Below, in pieces: positions 18,855 through 27,275 of a stretch of 64,000 bases of DNA. The DNA comes from Flavobacterium sp. (GTDB lineage: Bacteria > Bacteroidota > Bacteroidia > Flavobacteriales > Flavobacteriaceae). The first letter of the stretch is position 1. Each line of letters opens with the position of its first letter. A program made the translations under genes and the position numbers. Under the pieces are notes generated by a model that was given only the letters and a program-made list of their open reading frames with translations, ran no database searches and was not told the origin of the DNA. The stretch is from positions 124,001-188,000 of the forward strand of contig JADKBW010000002.1 of NCBI GenBank assembly GCA_016714905.1, written 5' to 3'.

Positions 18855-19874
18855 ATGAAAACAAAATTACTTGTCTTAATCACTTTATGTACTGTAGGAG
18901 CGAGTTATGCGCAATCACCTATCAACTCTTTTTATGTTGATGACAATGCCGAGTTCGCAGTAGTTACTTCAAGCACTGAAATTAATCAGACGGCTTCTGG
19001 TCCAAATCAAGTGTGGAATTTTGATCAACTTTTGCAATTGGGCACGTCAAATTACTTAAAAACAGTCCCAACAGCAGTCGAAATTTCTACATTCCCGAAC
19101 ACAAATAATGTAATTGTGTCAACATTTACTGCAGCAACAACTAGTTCATCACAAATGTTTGTAAAGGATGTGGCAAGTGTAATTTCAATTACGGGCTTAA
19201 GAGCAGCAGGTTTGGAATTAAACTTTACGAACAATGCTACTTTGGGCACTTTCCCAATGAATTATGGTTTTACAAATACAGACCAAGTTGCAGGTAATTA
19301 TGTTTATGATACTTTTTCTGGAACATTCACAGGAAACATAGTTACATCCGTCGATGCTTACGGAACGCTTTATCGAAATGTCGGAGGTATTCCCAATAGT
19401 AATGCAACGCGACTAAAAACAGTGATATCAATTTCTTTGAATTATGGTTTTCTTACTAACGTTGGTACGATTACGCAAACCACCTACAGCTATTATCAAG
19501 ATCCGAATGTATCTTCTGACGGGTTGCTTTTTCGAACAGCAACAACAGAAGCTCTTGTTGCTTTAGCTGGAATTGACCAAACAGATGTCTCAATAGAAAG
19601 TTATATTGGAACAACTTTGAACATAGAGTCAGAAAATTTTATTGCAAATCAAATTCAAATTGCACCAAATCCAATCAACAACCTATTGAACATAAATACA
19701 ATAGAGAACATAGCTATTCGGTCTATTGCTATTTTTGATTCGACTGGTAGAAATGTCTTAATTCGTGAGACTAATGAAAAGTCAATTGATGTCAGCCAAT
19801 TACAAAAAGGGATTTACGTTGCTCAGATAACGACCAACAAAGGTGTCATCACGAAGAAAATAATAAAAGAATAA
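18855..19874 (+). CDS. Secreted protein with type IX (type A) sorting domain
   Basis: A 339-residue protein with a signal peptide (TKLLVLITLCTVGASYAQ) and a C-terminal T9SS type A sorting domain of about 75 residues: IQIAPNPINNLLNI, IRSIAIFDSTGRNVL, then GIYVAQI and the terminal basic tail TKKIIKE. The middle is Thr/Ser/Asn-rich beta-type sequence with no domain I recognise. It is expected to cross the outer membrane by the type IX system and be released or anchored at the surface. It is monocistronic between two terminators. Confidence 0.85.
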   Translation: MKTKLLVLITLCTVGASYAQSPINSFYVDDNAEFAVVTSSTEINQTASGPNQVWNFDQLLQLGTSNYLKTVPTAVEISTFPNTNNVIVSTFTAATTSSSQMFVKDVASVISITGLRAAGLELNFTNNATLGTFPMNYGFTNTDQVAGNYVYDTFSGTFTGNIVTSVDAYGTLYRNVGGIPNSNATRLKTVISISLNYGFLTNVGTITQTTYSYYQDPNVSSDGLLFRTATTEALVALAGIDQTDVSIESYIGTTLNIESENFIANQIQIAPNPINNLLNINTIENIAIRSIAIFDSTGRNVLIRETNEKSIDVSQLQKGIYVAQITTNKGVITKKIIKE

Positions 19875-19878
19875 TAGT

Positions 19879-19908
19879 AAAAAGTCTCAAGAAATTGGGA
19901 CTTTTTTT
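19879..19908. terminator. Terminator between the T9SS cargo gene and rsmG
   Basis: AAAAAGTCTCAA pairs with TTGGGACTTTTT (one G-T pair) around GAAA, with A- and T-flanks. It sits at the end of two convergent genes. Confidence 0.7.
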
Positions 19909-20536
19909 ATGCTTTAAACTTCAAAGGTAAATGCACCACTTTTTTGGTTTCAAAGAATTCATCATCAAAAAAATTTGCTATAGCATATTCTGTCGCTTTT
20001 GGAAAATCTTTAAGTTCTTCAGTTAAATCGCCGCCTTTGAGATATAAAATGCCATTTTTCAACTCGTGCTTGTTTTGCTTTTTGATTTTGTCTTTTACCC
20101 AAGAAAAGAAATCAGGCATGTTGGTAACCGCTCGACTAACAATAAAATCAAAGTCGCCTTTAACATTTTCAGCACGCAATTGTTCAGCTTTTACGTTTTT
20201 CAATCCGATAGCTTCGGCTACCGCTTTTGCAACATTTATCTTTTTCAAGATGACATCAATCAAATAAAACCTCGTTTCCGGAAACAATATCGCCAACGGA
20301 ATTCCTGGGAAACCACCGCCAGTTCCAACATCCAAAACATAAGTGCCAGACTCGAACTTCTGAATTTTTGCAATCGCGAGCGAATGCAACACATGCTTTA
20401 CGTATAATTGTTCGATGTCTTTTCTCGAAATCACGTTAATTTTAGCATTCCAATCCAGATATAAAGCCTCTAATTTCCTAAACTGCTCAATCTGATTTTC
20501 GGTAAGATCAGGGAAATACTTCAGAATTTCTTCCAT
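19907..20536 (-). CDS. rsmG: 16S rRNA (guanine527-N7)-methyltransferase
   Basis: Adds m7G at position 527 of 16S rRNA using SAM. The 210-residue protein shows the SAM loop VLDVGTGGGFPGIPLAI, then LIDVILKKINVAKAVAEAIGL and FIVSRAVTNMPDFFSWV. The start is ATG 20536 (EEILKYFPDLTENQ); the in-frame upstream extension to 20602 is non-homologous and spans the intergenic promoter area. On the minus strand a TACTTTTG box lies about 20 nt upstream of this start. Confidence 0.94.
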   Translation of the reverse strand: MEEILKYFPDLTENQIEQFRKLEALYLDWNAKINVISRKDIEQLYVKHVLHSLAIAKIQKFESGTYVLDVGTGGGFPGIPLAILFPETRFYLIDVILKKINVAKAVAEAIGLKNVKAEQLRAENVKGDFDFIVSRAVTNMPDFFSWVKDKIKKQNKHELKNGILYLKGGDLTEELKDFPKATEYAIANFFDDEFFETKKVVHLPLKFKA

Positions 20537-20641
20537 GCTTATTTTTTTTAACAAAAGTAATACTTTAGTGTTGAAATATTTATGGGAACTTTGGCAAAGC
20601 AAAAACTTATAATAAGTACCTTTGTTGCTTAAGCTTAATCT

Positions 20642-21736
20642 ATGAATAATACTGTTCCTACTTTTTCAAATCAAGATAATCTGAAATTTTTCAGAACCTT
20701 AAATTCAAGAGTCAATAATTATTTTAAAGAAAACAACATCCCTAAAACAGGGAATTGGAAAATCCACCTTAAAACAGTTATTCTCTTTACCATTTTTCTA
20801 ACACCTTATTTCCTCATTCTTACACTCGATATGTCTATTTGGTATCAACTTTTGTTGAATATCCTTATGGGAATTGGAATGGCTGGTATCGGAATGAACG
20901 TAATGCACGATGGAAATCATGGTGCGTATTCTTCTAAATCATGGATCAATAAATTTATGGGCGGAAGTATCTATGTTTTGGCAGGAAATGTATACAATTG
21001 GCAAGTCCAACATAATGTACTACATCACACATACACCAACATTCTAGGTCATGATGAAGATCTAGACGCGGGGAGAATTATTCGTTTTTCTCAAAATGCA
21101 GAATGGCGTCGTTTCCATAAATTTCAGCATTATTATTCGTTCTTTTTATACGGCTTACTAACTTTCAATTGGTCACTTACTACCGATTTTAAACAAATGC
21201 GCGCTTACTTAAAAAGAAAATTGTCCTACGGTGAACCACAAAGTCCAACAAAATTGTGGACCGTATTGGTCATAACCAAAATAATCTACGCGCTTATCTG
21301 GGTCGTATTGCCCATCGCTTTTGGTGTGATTTGGTGGAAAGTTTTGCTAGGATTTTTCGTAATGCATTACACCGCTGGTTTGATCTTAAGTATTGTTTTC
21401 CAATTGGCGCATGTCGTTGAAGAAACCGACAATCCAATTCCAAATGCCAATGGCGAAATGGAAAATACTTGGGCCATTCACCAATTGTATACTACTGCCA
21501 ATTTTGCTCCCAAAAACAAAATTGTTAATTGGTTTACTGGTGGACTAAATCATCAAATCGAACATCATTTGTATCCGCATATTAGTCATATTCACTATGG
21601 TAAAATTGCACAGTTTGTCAAACAAACCGCAGAAGAATGCAATTTGCCCTATCACGAATTTAAGACCATGCGAAGTGCCGTACTAGCACATTATAAGCAT
21701 TTGAAAGACTTGGGACAAAACCCACAAATAGCCTAA
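20642..21736 (+). CDS. Fatty acid desaturase (acyl-CoA / front-end type)
   Basis: A 364-residue di-iron membrane enzyme that puts a double bond into acyl chains. The three histidine boxes are visible: HDGNHG (about residue 90), HNVLHH (about 123) and HQIEHHLYPHI (about 309). The Gln at the first position of the third box is typical of front-end (delta-6-like) desaturases. About four hydrophobic helices flank the boxes. Regiospecificity is inferred only. A TACCTTTG -7-like box lies just before the gene, and a terminator follows. Confidence 0.9.
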   Translation: MNNTVPTFSNQDNLKFFRTLNSRVNNYFKENNIPKTGNWKIHLKTVILFTIFLTPYFLILTLDMSIWYQLLLNILMGIGMAGIGMNVMHDGNHGAYSSKSWINKFMGGSIYVLAGNVYNWQVQHNVLHHTYTNILGHDEDLDAGRIIRFSQNAEWRRFHKFQHYYSFFLYGLLTFNWSLTTDFKQMRAYLKRKLSYGEPQSPTKLWTVLVITKIIYALIWVVLPIAFGVIWWKVLLGFFVMHYTAGLILSIVFQLAHVVEETDNPIPNANGEMENTWAIHQLYTTANFAPKNKIVNWFTGGLNHQIEHHLYPHISHIHYGKIAQFVKQTAEECNLPYHEFKTMRSAVLAHYKHLKDLGQNPQIA

Positions 21737-21741
21737 AAAAT

Positions 21742-21764
21742 AAAGACGCTTCTATAGCGTCTTT
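21742..21764 (+). terminator. Intrinsic terminator after the desaturase gene
   Basis: AAAGACGC pairs with GCGTCTTT around a TTCTATA loop, then TTTT. Confidence 0.75.
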
Positions 21765-21803
21765 TGCTTTTAACCATTTTCAGCAACTCTTTAAAAGTAC
21801 CAT

Positions 21804-22990
21804 ATGAATCACCTTCTTTCCGACAGAATTAATAATTTATCAACCTCACAAACCTTGGCAATGGCAGCGTTGGCAAGAGAATTAAAAGCACAAGGAAAAG
21901 ACATCATTAGCCTAAGTTTAGGGGAACCAGATTTTAATACTCCAGATTTTGTTAAAGCAGCAGCCAAAAAAGCCATCGACGAAAATTATAGCACCTATTC
22001 GCCTGTCGAAGGTTACTTAGAACTTAAGGAAGCCATCTGCCGTAAATTCAAAAGAGACAACAATCTCGACTATAAACCCAACAACATTGTCGTATCTACA
22101 GGAGCCAAACAATCATTATACAATATCGCCCAAGTCATGCTCAACGATGGCGACGAAGTGATTCTTCCTGCTCCGTATTGGGTAAGCTACTATGAAATCA
22201 TCAAAATGGCGGGCGGCATTCCAATTGAAGTCCCGACTTCTGTGGAAAGCGATTTCAAAATTACGCCAGACCAATTAGAAAAAGCCATCACGCCCAAAAC
22301 GAAAATGATTTGGTATAGTTCTCCTTGCAATCCAAGTGGCTCTGTGTACAACCGCGACGAATTAACAGCCTTGGCAAAATCATCGAAAAACACCCGAACA
22401 TCTTTATCGTTTCTGACGAAATCTACGAACATATCAACTTTTCTGGAACTTTTTGCAGCATTGCTTCCATTCCAGGAATGTTCGAAAGAACCATCACGGT
22501 CAACGGCGTTGCAAAAGCGTTCGCTATGACCGGTTGGAGAATCGGCTATATCGGTGCTCCAGAATTTATCGCCAAAGCCTGCACCAAAATGCAAGGTCAA
22601 GTAACCAGCGGCGCCAACAGTATCGCACAACGAGCTACAATTACAGCTGTTGATGCAGATCCTAGCGTCCTTGACGAAATGGTTGCCGCATTCAAAAGCC
22701 GCAGAGATTTAGTCGTTGGATTGGTAAAAGAAATTCCAGGCTTCAAACTCAATGTTCCTGAAGGTGCCTTCTATGTTTTCCCAGATGTTTCGTATTATTT
22801 CGGAAAAACACTACGCGGTCAACTCATTAAAAATGCCGATGATTTCTCGATGTATTTACTTTCAGAGGCTACTGTTGCAACAGTAACCGGAGACGCGTTT
22901 GGAAACCCAAATTGCATCCGTTTCTCCTACGCTACCAGTGAAGCCTTGCTCACCGAAGCCATGAAAAGAATCAAAGAAGCGCTCATCTAA
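21804..22990 (+). CDS. Pyridoxal phosphate aminotransferase, aspartate type (frameshifted)
   Basis: A class I aminotransferase of the AspAT 1b group, transferring the amino group of aspartate to 2-oxoglutarate. Features are SLSLGEPDFNTPDF, STGAKQSLYNIAQVM, APYWVSYYE, SSPCNPSGSVY, the SDEIYEH Asp, GVAKAFAMTGWRIGYIG with the PLP-binding Lys, and an Arg-containing CIRFSYATS. The frame breaks after LTALAK. One A missing from the run at 22376-22379 accounts for it, and restoring it gives a continuous 395-residue protein, the usual length. The gene is likely intact in the organism. A terminator and repeat E3 follow. Confidence 0.92.
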
Positions 22991-23001
22991 AAATAGCAAT
23001 C

Positions 23002-23030
23002 GCCTCAAGTGTTCTTGGGGCATTTTTTTA
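23002..23030 (+). terminator. Intrinsic terminator after the aminotransferase
   Basis: GCCTCAAG pairs with CTTGGGGC (one T-G pair) around TGTT, followed by A and seven T. The TAAATTTG box at 23031-23038 comes straight after it and precedes repeat E3. Confidence 0.7.
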
Positions 23031-23037
23031 TAAATTT

Positions 23038-23124
23038 GGGCGTGACCACAAGGGTCGGGCTTTTGTTCAATCTTTTTATCTCTCCCCGAGCGCACTCGAG
23101 GGATACCGCTACTATCCCTCACGC
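23038..23124 (+). repeat. Structured intergenic element E3 (type B)
   Basis: The first 24 nt (23038-23061, starting GGGCGTGACC and ending GTCGGGCT) are identical to the start of E4 (55649 down to 55626, minus strand). GCGTGA near the 5' end pairs with TCACGC at the 3' end, and CGAG/CTCG with flanking CCC/GGG form an inner hairpin. The 3' part GGATACCGCTACTATC parallels GGATGCCGCTTCCATC in E1. It lies between the aminotransferase gene and purT in the sense orientation, with a TAAATTTG box overlapping its first base. Confidence 0.6.
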
Positions 23125-23145
23125 AATCCAGTCTAACAAACAACT

Positions 23146-24312
23146 ATGAATTACAAAATACTACTCCTCGGCTCCGGTGAATTGGGCAAAGAATTCGTCA
23201 TCGCCGCACAACGCATCGGTCAAACCATCATTGCAGTCGACAGCTACGAAAATGCACCTGCTATGCAAGTCGCCGATGGTTTTGAAGTCATCAATATGCT
23301 CGACGGCGATGCGCTAGATCGTGTCGTTGCCAAACACCAACCCGATTTTATCGTGCCCGAAATCGAAGCCATCCGAACGGAACGCTTTTACGATTATGAA
23401 AAACAAGGCATCACAGTTGTGCCTTCCGCGAAAGCCGCTAATTTTACCATGAATAGAAAAGCAATTCGCGATCTAGCCGCCAAAGAATTGGGCTTGCGAA
23501 CTGCCAATTATCGCTACGCCACCACAGCAGACGAATTGACAAAAGCCGTTGCCGAAGTAGGAATGCCATGCGTCGTAAAACCCTTAATGAGTTCTTCAGG
23601 AAAAGGACAATCCACCATCAAGACCGAGAGCGATATCGAAAAAGCATGGAGCTACGCAGTTGAAGGTTCTCGTGGCGATGTGGTAGAAGTCATCGTTGAA
23701 GCTTTTGTCAATTTCAATTCAGAAATTACTTTACTAACCGTAACGCAAAACGGCAATCCCACGTTGTTTTGTCCGCCAATCGGTCATCGGCAAGAACGCG
23801 GCGACTACCAAGAAAGTTGGCAGCCTGCGCAAATTTCTGAGGAAGCACTCACCGAGGCAAAAGAAATGGCGGCTAAAGTCACTGAAGCATTAGGCGGTGC
23901 TGGACTTTTCGGCGTTGAGTTTTTCCTAACCCATGAAGGCGTATATTTTTCAGAATTGTCTCCACGCCCGCACGACACAGGAATGGTGACTCTCGCTGGA
24001 ACACAAAACTTCAATGAATTCGAATTGCATCTTCGTGCTATTTTGAGCTTGCCTATTTTTGAAATTACCCTAGAAAAATCGGGTGCCAGCGCAGTTATCT
24101 TAGCGTCAGAAAATTCAAGCAATCCCACCTTTCATGGACTCGAAAAAATTGCTGCTTTACCACAAACTGATTTTCGTATCTTTGGAAAACCGACTTCACG
24201 GCCGTATAGAAGAATGGGAGTTGCGTTAACCTATGACACAATTGAAACCCCAATTGAAAAAGTGGTAAACAACGCCAAAAAAGCAGCAAGTTTAGTAATT
24301 GTAAAACCTTAA
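23146..24312 (+). CDS. purT: Formate-dependent phosphoribosylglycinamide formyltransferase
   Basis: The ATP-grasp enzyme that makes formyl-GAR from GAR, formate and ATP in purine synthesis, folate-independent at this step. The 388-residue protein has [19 protein letters not shown] (N-domain), [28 protein letters not shown] (ATP loop), FGVEFFLT and [14 protein letters not shown] (metal and nucleotide site), and [15 protein letters not shown] C-terminal sequence ([13 protein letters not shown]). The length matches PurT. DUF6370 follows after 5 nt. Confidence 0.96.
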   Translation: MNYKILLLGSGELGKEFVIAAQRIGQTIIAVDSYENAPAMQVADGFEVINMLDGDALDRVVAKHQPDFIVPEIEAIRTERFYDYEKQGITVVPSAKAANFTMNRKAIRDLAAKELGLRTANYRYATTADELTKAVAEVGMPCVVKPLMSSSGKGQSTIKTESDIEKAWSYAVEGSRGDVVEVIVEAFVNFNSEITLLTVTQNGNPTLFCPPIGHRQERGDYQESWQPAQISEEALTEAKEMAAKVTEALGGAGLFGVEFFLTHEGVYFSELSPRPHDTGMVTLAGTQNFNEFELHLRAILSLPIFEITLEKSGASAVILASENSSNPTFHGLEKIAALPQTDFRIFGKPTSRPYRRMGVALTYDTIETPIEKVVNNAKKAASLVIVKP

Positions 24313-24317
24313 TTAAT

Positions 24318-24659
24318 ATGAAAAAAGTTATTTTAATTGTGTTCTTTTTTTCTTGTTTAGCAACTCATGCGCAAGACAAAGCAAAACCTCAAACTGTTGA
24401 AGCAGCTTGCGGTCAATGTAAATTCGGAATGAAAGGCAAAGGCGGTTGCGATTTAGCAGTTCGTATTGCCGGAAAATCTTATTTTGTAGATGGCACCGAT
24501 ATCAACAAACATGGTGATGCCCATGCAAAAGACGGTTTCTGCTCAGCAATCAGAAAAGCTGAAGTAACTGGAGAAATAAAAAACGAACGCTTTGTTGCAA
24601 CGTCATTTAAGTTACTTCCCGCAACGGATCACGATGACCATAAAGGTCACAATCATTAA
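24318..24659 (+). CDS. DUF6370 family exported Cys/His-rich protein
   Basis: A 113-residue protein with a signal peptide (KKVILIVFFFSCLATHAQ). The core VEAACGQCKFGMKG, GGCDLAVRI, SYFVDGTDINKHGDAHAKDGFC carries four cysteines, and the C-terminus is His/Asp-rich (DHDDHKGHNH). This matches my recall of DUF6370, whose function is unknown. The CxxC pair and His tail suggest metal binding or redox chemistry in the periplasm. It sits 5 nt after purT, so is probably co-transcribed with it, and a terminator follows. Confidence 0.75.
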   Translation: MKKVILIVFFFSCLATHAQDKAKPQTVEAACGQCKFGMKGKGGCDLAVRIAGKSYFVDGTDINKHGDAHAKDGFCSAIRKAEVTGEIKNERFVATSFKLLPATDHDDHKGHNH

Positions 24660-24664
24660 GATAT

Positions 24665-24690
24665 AAGCGGAATCATTTTCCGCTTTTTTT
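24665..24690 (+). terminator. Intrinsic terminator after the DUF6370 gene
   Basis: AAGCGGAA pairs with TTCCGCTT around a TCAT loop, followed by a T-run. Confidence 0.78.
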
Positions 24691-24737
24691 AACCTTGATT
24701 AACCTGTTTTATAAAACCTAGCAGCATTTTTTGAAAT

Positions 24738-25313
24738 ATGAGTAGTATCATTCAAAACATTTCAAAGCACATTTCATTAACTTCTGAAGAAGAATCTTTT
24801 TTCTTATCAAAAACAGAAGTCAAATATTATAATGCAAAAACCCTAATTTTGAATGCAGGAGAAATTTGCAAACATTCCTACTTTGTCAATTCGGGTCTGT
24901 TGCGCAGTTTCACTATCAATGATCATATTGTTGAACACGTCCTGAGTTTCGCGTGTGAGGGCTGGTGGATTGGTGACATGTACAGCCTACTTTCGCAAAA
25001 GCCCGGCAATCTATTTGTGGAAGTTCTTGAAGATGCAGAAGTGGTACTGCTATCCAAAGAAAACCAAGAAATACTCTACCAAGAAATACCAAAACTAGAA
25101 CGCTTTTTCAGAATTCTAACCGAAAATTCCTTAGTCGCCAATCAAGAAAGATTGATGGATAATTTGAGTTTATCGGCCGAAGAGCGCTTTGAGAAATTCT
25201 GTAAAAAGTACCCGACGCTGATTCAAAAAGTCCCGCAAAAGCAAATAGCGTCTTATATTGGCGTGACTCCTGAGTTTTTTAGTAAGATGAAATCTCGTCT
25301 CTTAAAAAGATAG
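24738..25313 (+). CDS. Crp/Fnr family transcriptional regulator
   Basis: A 191-residue protein with an N-terminal cyclic-nucleotide-binding-like beta roll (ILNAGEICKHSYFVNSGLLRSF, EGWWIGDMYSLL, VLEDAEVVLLSKEN). The C-terminus is a short helix-turn-helix (PQKQIASYIGVTPEFFSKMKSRL). The ligand-contacting residues of true CRP are not evident, which is common in the many Bacteroidota paralogues. It lies just upstream of the pirin-GNAT-YjdI-reductase run on the same strand and may regulate it. That is inference from position. Confidence 0.88.
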   Translation: MSSIIQNISKHISLTSEEESFFLSKTEVKYYNAKTLILNAGEICKHSYFVNSGLLRSFTINDHIVEHVLSFACEGWWIGDMYSLLSQKPGNLFVEVLEDAEVVLLSKENQEILYQEIPKLERFFRILTENSLVANQERLMDNLSLSAEERFEKFCKKYPTLIQKVPQKQIASYIGVTPEFFSKMKSRLLKR

Positions 25314-25411
25314 TTCGAAAAAAAAACCTGCATTTTCTTAATCTACATTAAGCCACAAAGCAATACCATGATTGTAAATTTGTATTCAAATAAATACTAA
25401 ATTTATCCATC

Positions 25412-26131
25412 ATGAAAAATACAATCATACACAAAGCCAACACACGTGGACATGCCGATCACGGTTGGCTCAACGCACACCATACTTTTAGTTTTGCTAG
25501 TTATTACGATCCAAATCGCGTTCAGTTTGGCGTTTTGCGGGTTTTGAACGACGATATCGTTGCGGCAGGAATGGGCTTCGGCACGCATCCACACGATAAT
25601 ATGGAAATCATTACGATTCCACTCGAAGGCGACTTGGCACACAAAGACAGCATGGGCAATACCGAAATTATCAAATTCGGAGATGTTCAAGTCATGAGCG
25701 CCGGCACTGGAATTCAACATTCCGAATTCAATCCGAATCACGATAAAAGAACCAATTTGTTGCCAATTTGGGTGTTTCCGAAAGAAAGAAATGTGGAGCC
25801 GCGGTACCAACAAATTACACTTGACACCTCAGACCGTCATAATCAATTTCAACAAATTCTTTCTCCAAATTCTAACGATGATGGTGTTTGGATTCATCAA
25901 GATGCCTGGTTTCATATGGGCAATTTGGATGCTGGTACAACTGTAAATTACCAACGCAAATTAGAAGGCAATGGCTTATACATTTTTGTGATTAAAGGCA
26001 GTGTAACAATGGATGGACAACAACTTGAACAACGCGACGGTCTTGGCATTACCGACTTCAATGAAGTAACTTTTGAAGCGACTTCAGATGCCGAACTATT
26101 ATTAATGGAAGTTCCCATGTTAACAAACTAA
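25412..26131 (+). CDS. Pirin family protein
   Basis: A 239-residue bicupin. N-terminal metal-binding cupin residues are seen in HADHGWLNAHHTFSFASYYD, FGTHPHDNMEIITIPLEG with paired His, and MSAGTGIQHSEFNPN with His and Glu. Bacterial pirins (for example YhhW) have quercetinase activity in vitro; the physiological role is unclear. The metal ligands His, His, His, Glu appear conserved. The next gene starts 4 nt downstream, marking an operon with acetyltransferase, YjdI and an FMN reductase. Confidence 0.93.
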   Translation: MKNTIIHKANTRGHADHGWLNAHHTFSFASYYDPNRVQFGVLRVLNDDIVAAGMGFGTHPHDNMEIITIPLEGDLAHKDSMGNTEIIKFGDVQVMSAGTGIQHSEFNPNHDKRTNLLPIWVFPKERNVEPRYQQITLDTSDRHNQFQQILSPNSNDDGVWIHQDAWFHMGNLDAGTTVNYQRKLEGNGLYIFVIKGSVTMDGQQLEQRDGLGITDFNEVTFEATSDAELLLMEVPMLTN

Positions 26132-26135
26132 AACC

Positions 26136-26420
26136 ATGGAAACAGAAGTACTGCAAAAAATCAACGATAAAAGTGGATTCTTTTATATTGATGTGAATGG
26201 GAATCACGAAGCCATGATGACCTTTGTATTTGCCGGCAGCGACAAAATCATTATTGATCATACCGAAGTAAAACCTGGAAATGAAGGCAAAGGATTTGGT
26301 AAGAAAATGGTCGTGAAAGCGGTAGAATACGCGCGAGCGAATAACATCAAAATCATTCCGCTCTGTCCGTTTGCTAAAAGTGTTTTCGACAAAACACCTG
26401 AATTTAAAGACGTTTTATAA
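26136..26420 (+). CDS. Small GNAT-like acetyltransferase (YjdJ type)
   Basis: A 94-residue minimal GNAT domain: FYIDVNGNHEAMMTFVFAG, DHTEVKPGNEGKGFGKKMV (acetyl-CoA loop) and IIPLCPFAKSVFDKTPEF. This resembles E. coli YjdJ and the GCN5-related acetyltransferase-like family. In E. coli yjdJ is next to yjdI, and here a YjdI-like gene follows by 16 nt, so the pairing is kept. The substrate is unknown. Confidence 0.88.
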   Translation: METEVLQKINDKSGFFYIDVNGNHEAMMTFVFAGSDKIIIDHTEVKPGNEGKGFGKKMVVKAVEYARANNIKIIPLCPFAKSVFDKTPEFKDVL

Positions 26421-26436
26421 ATTATAAAAATACGCT

Positions 26437-26661
26437 ATGGATGCAAAAGATTTAAAAAAGGAATACAGCAACGGCGAAGTGACCATTGTTTGGCAAAACA
26501 GCAAATGTATTCATGCTGCCGAATGTGTAAAAAATAATCCAGATGTTTTCAAACCCAAAGAAAAACCGTGGATTACTCCAGAAAATTCAACGACTGATAA
26601 AATTATTGCAACCGTCAACAAATGTCCTTCTGGCGCACTAACCTATTACAAAAATTCTTAA
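26437..26661 (+). CDS. YjdI-type divergent 4Fe-4S mono-cluster protein
   Basis: A 74-residue ferredoxin-like protein. The cysteines are in NSKCIHAAECVKNNPDVF and NKCPSGALTYY; three are clear, and the fourth ligand of a classic cluster is absent or replaced, as in the Fer4_19 group. It probably carries an iron-sulfur cluster for electron transfer. Its stop overlaps the start of the FMN reductase by one base (TAATG), which suggests the two are translated together and may act as redox partners. Confidence 0.85.
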   Translation: MDAKDLKKEYSNGEVTIVWQNSKCIHAAECVKNNPDVFKPKEKPWITPENSTTDKIIATVNKCPSGALTYYKNS

Positions 26662-27188
26662 TGAAAAAAATTATCGCATTCGCCGGTTCTTCCAGCAAAA
26701 ACTCTATTAATAAACAATTAGTGACCTATGCGGGTTCACAATTTGAAAATGTTGTGTGTGAAATCCTCGACTTAAATGAGTACGAAATGCCCATTTATTC
26801 TGCCGACCGTGAAATAGAAAGTGGCGTTCCACAATTGGCCATCGATTTTTTTGAAAAATTAGGTTCTGCAGATTTGATTCTAATTTCGATGGCAGAACAT
26901 AACGGAGCCTATTCGGCTGCTTTCAAAAATATTTTCGATTGGACATCACGCCATAACAACAAATTATTTCAACAAAAACCAATGCTTTTAATGGCTACTT
27001 CTCCAGGACCACGTGGCGGATTAAGTGTACTTGAATTGGCAAAAGACCGCTTTCCTCGTCACGATGCAAATGTAGTGGCGACCTTTTCTTTGCCTAGTTT
27101 TCGTGACAATTTCGACCCAGCAATCGGTATAACCAATGCAGCATTAAAAATCGAATTGCAAACTATTGTGAAAGGCATTGTATTCTAA
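26661..27188 (+). CDS. NADPH-dependent FMN reductase family protein
   Basis: A 175-residue flavodoxin-fold flavoprotein. The FMN phosphate loop is FAGSSSKNSINKQL (residues 5-18). SMAEHNGAYSAAFKNIFDW and LLMATSPGPRGG are other family segments. Members reduce FMN, quinones or azo compounds with NAD(P)H. The start is ATG 26661, overlapping the previous stop; an upstream in-frame codon at 26622 lies inside the YjdI gene and is rejected. It is the last gene of the pirin run. Confidence 0.92.
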   Translation: MKKIIAFAGSSSKNSINKQLVTYAGSQFENVVCEILDLNEYEMPIYSADREIESGVPQLAIDFFEKLGSADLILISMAEHNGAYSAAFKNIFDWTSRHNNKLFQQKPMLLMATSPGPRGGLSVLELAKDRFPRHDANVVATFSLPSFRDNFDPAIGITNAALKIELQTIVKGIVF

Positions 27189-27205
27189 TAAAAATGCTAC
27201 TTTTG
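27178..27205 (+). promoter_or_regulatory. Putative fabD promoter
   Basis: TTG (27178-27180), a 17-nt spacer, then TACTTTTG (27198-27205). The spacer is 2 nt shorter than consensus. The box lies 70 nt upstream of the fabD start. Confidence 0.4.
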
Positions 27206-27275
27206 CTTTTCAAAATTTGAAACTAAACATAACTATTTAGCATTGATGAGATGCTGAAAATAAATTTATCACCAA

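Noticed and set aside
23062..23145. A purine riboswitch upstream of purT
   Set aside because: None of the conserved purine-riboswitch loop sequences is visible; the region is taken up by element E3, which also occurs before unrelated genes.
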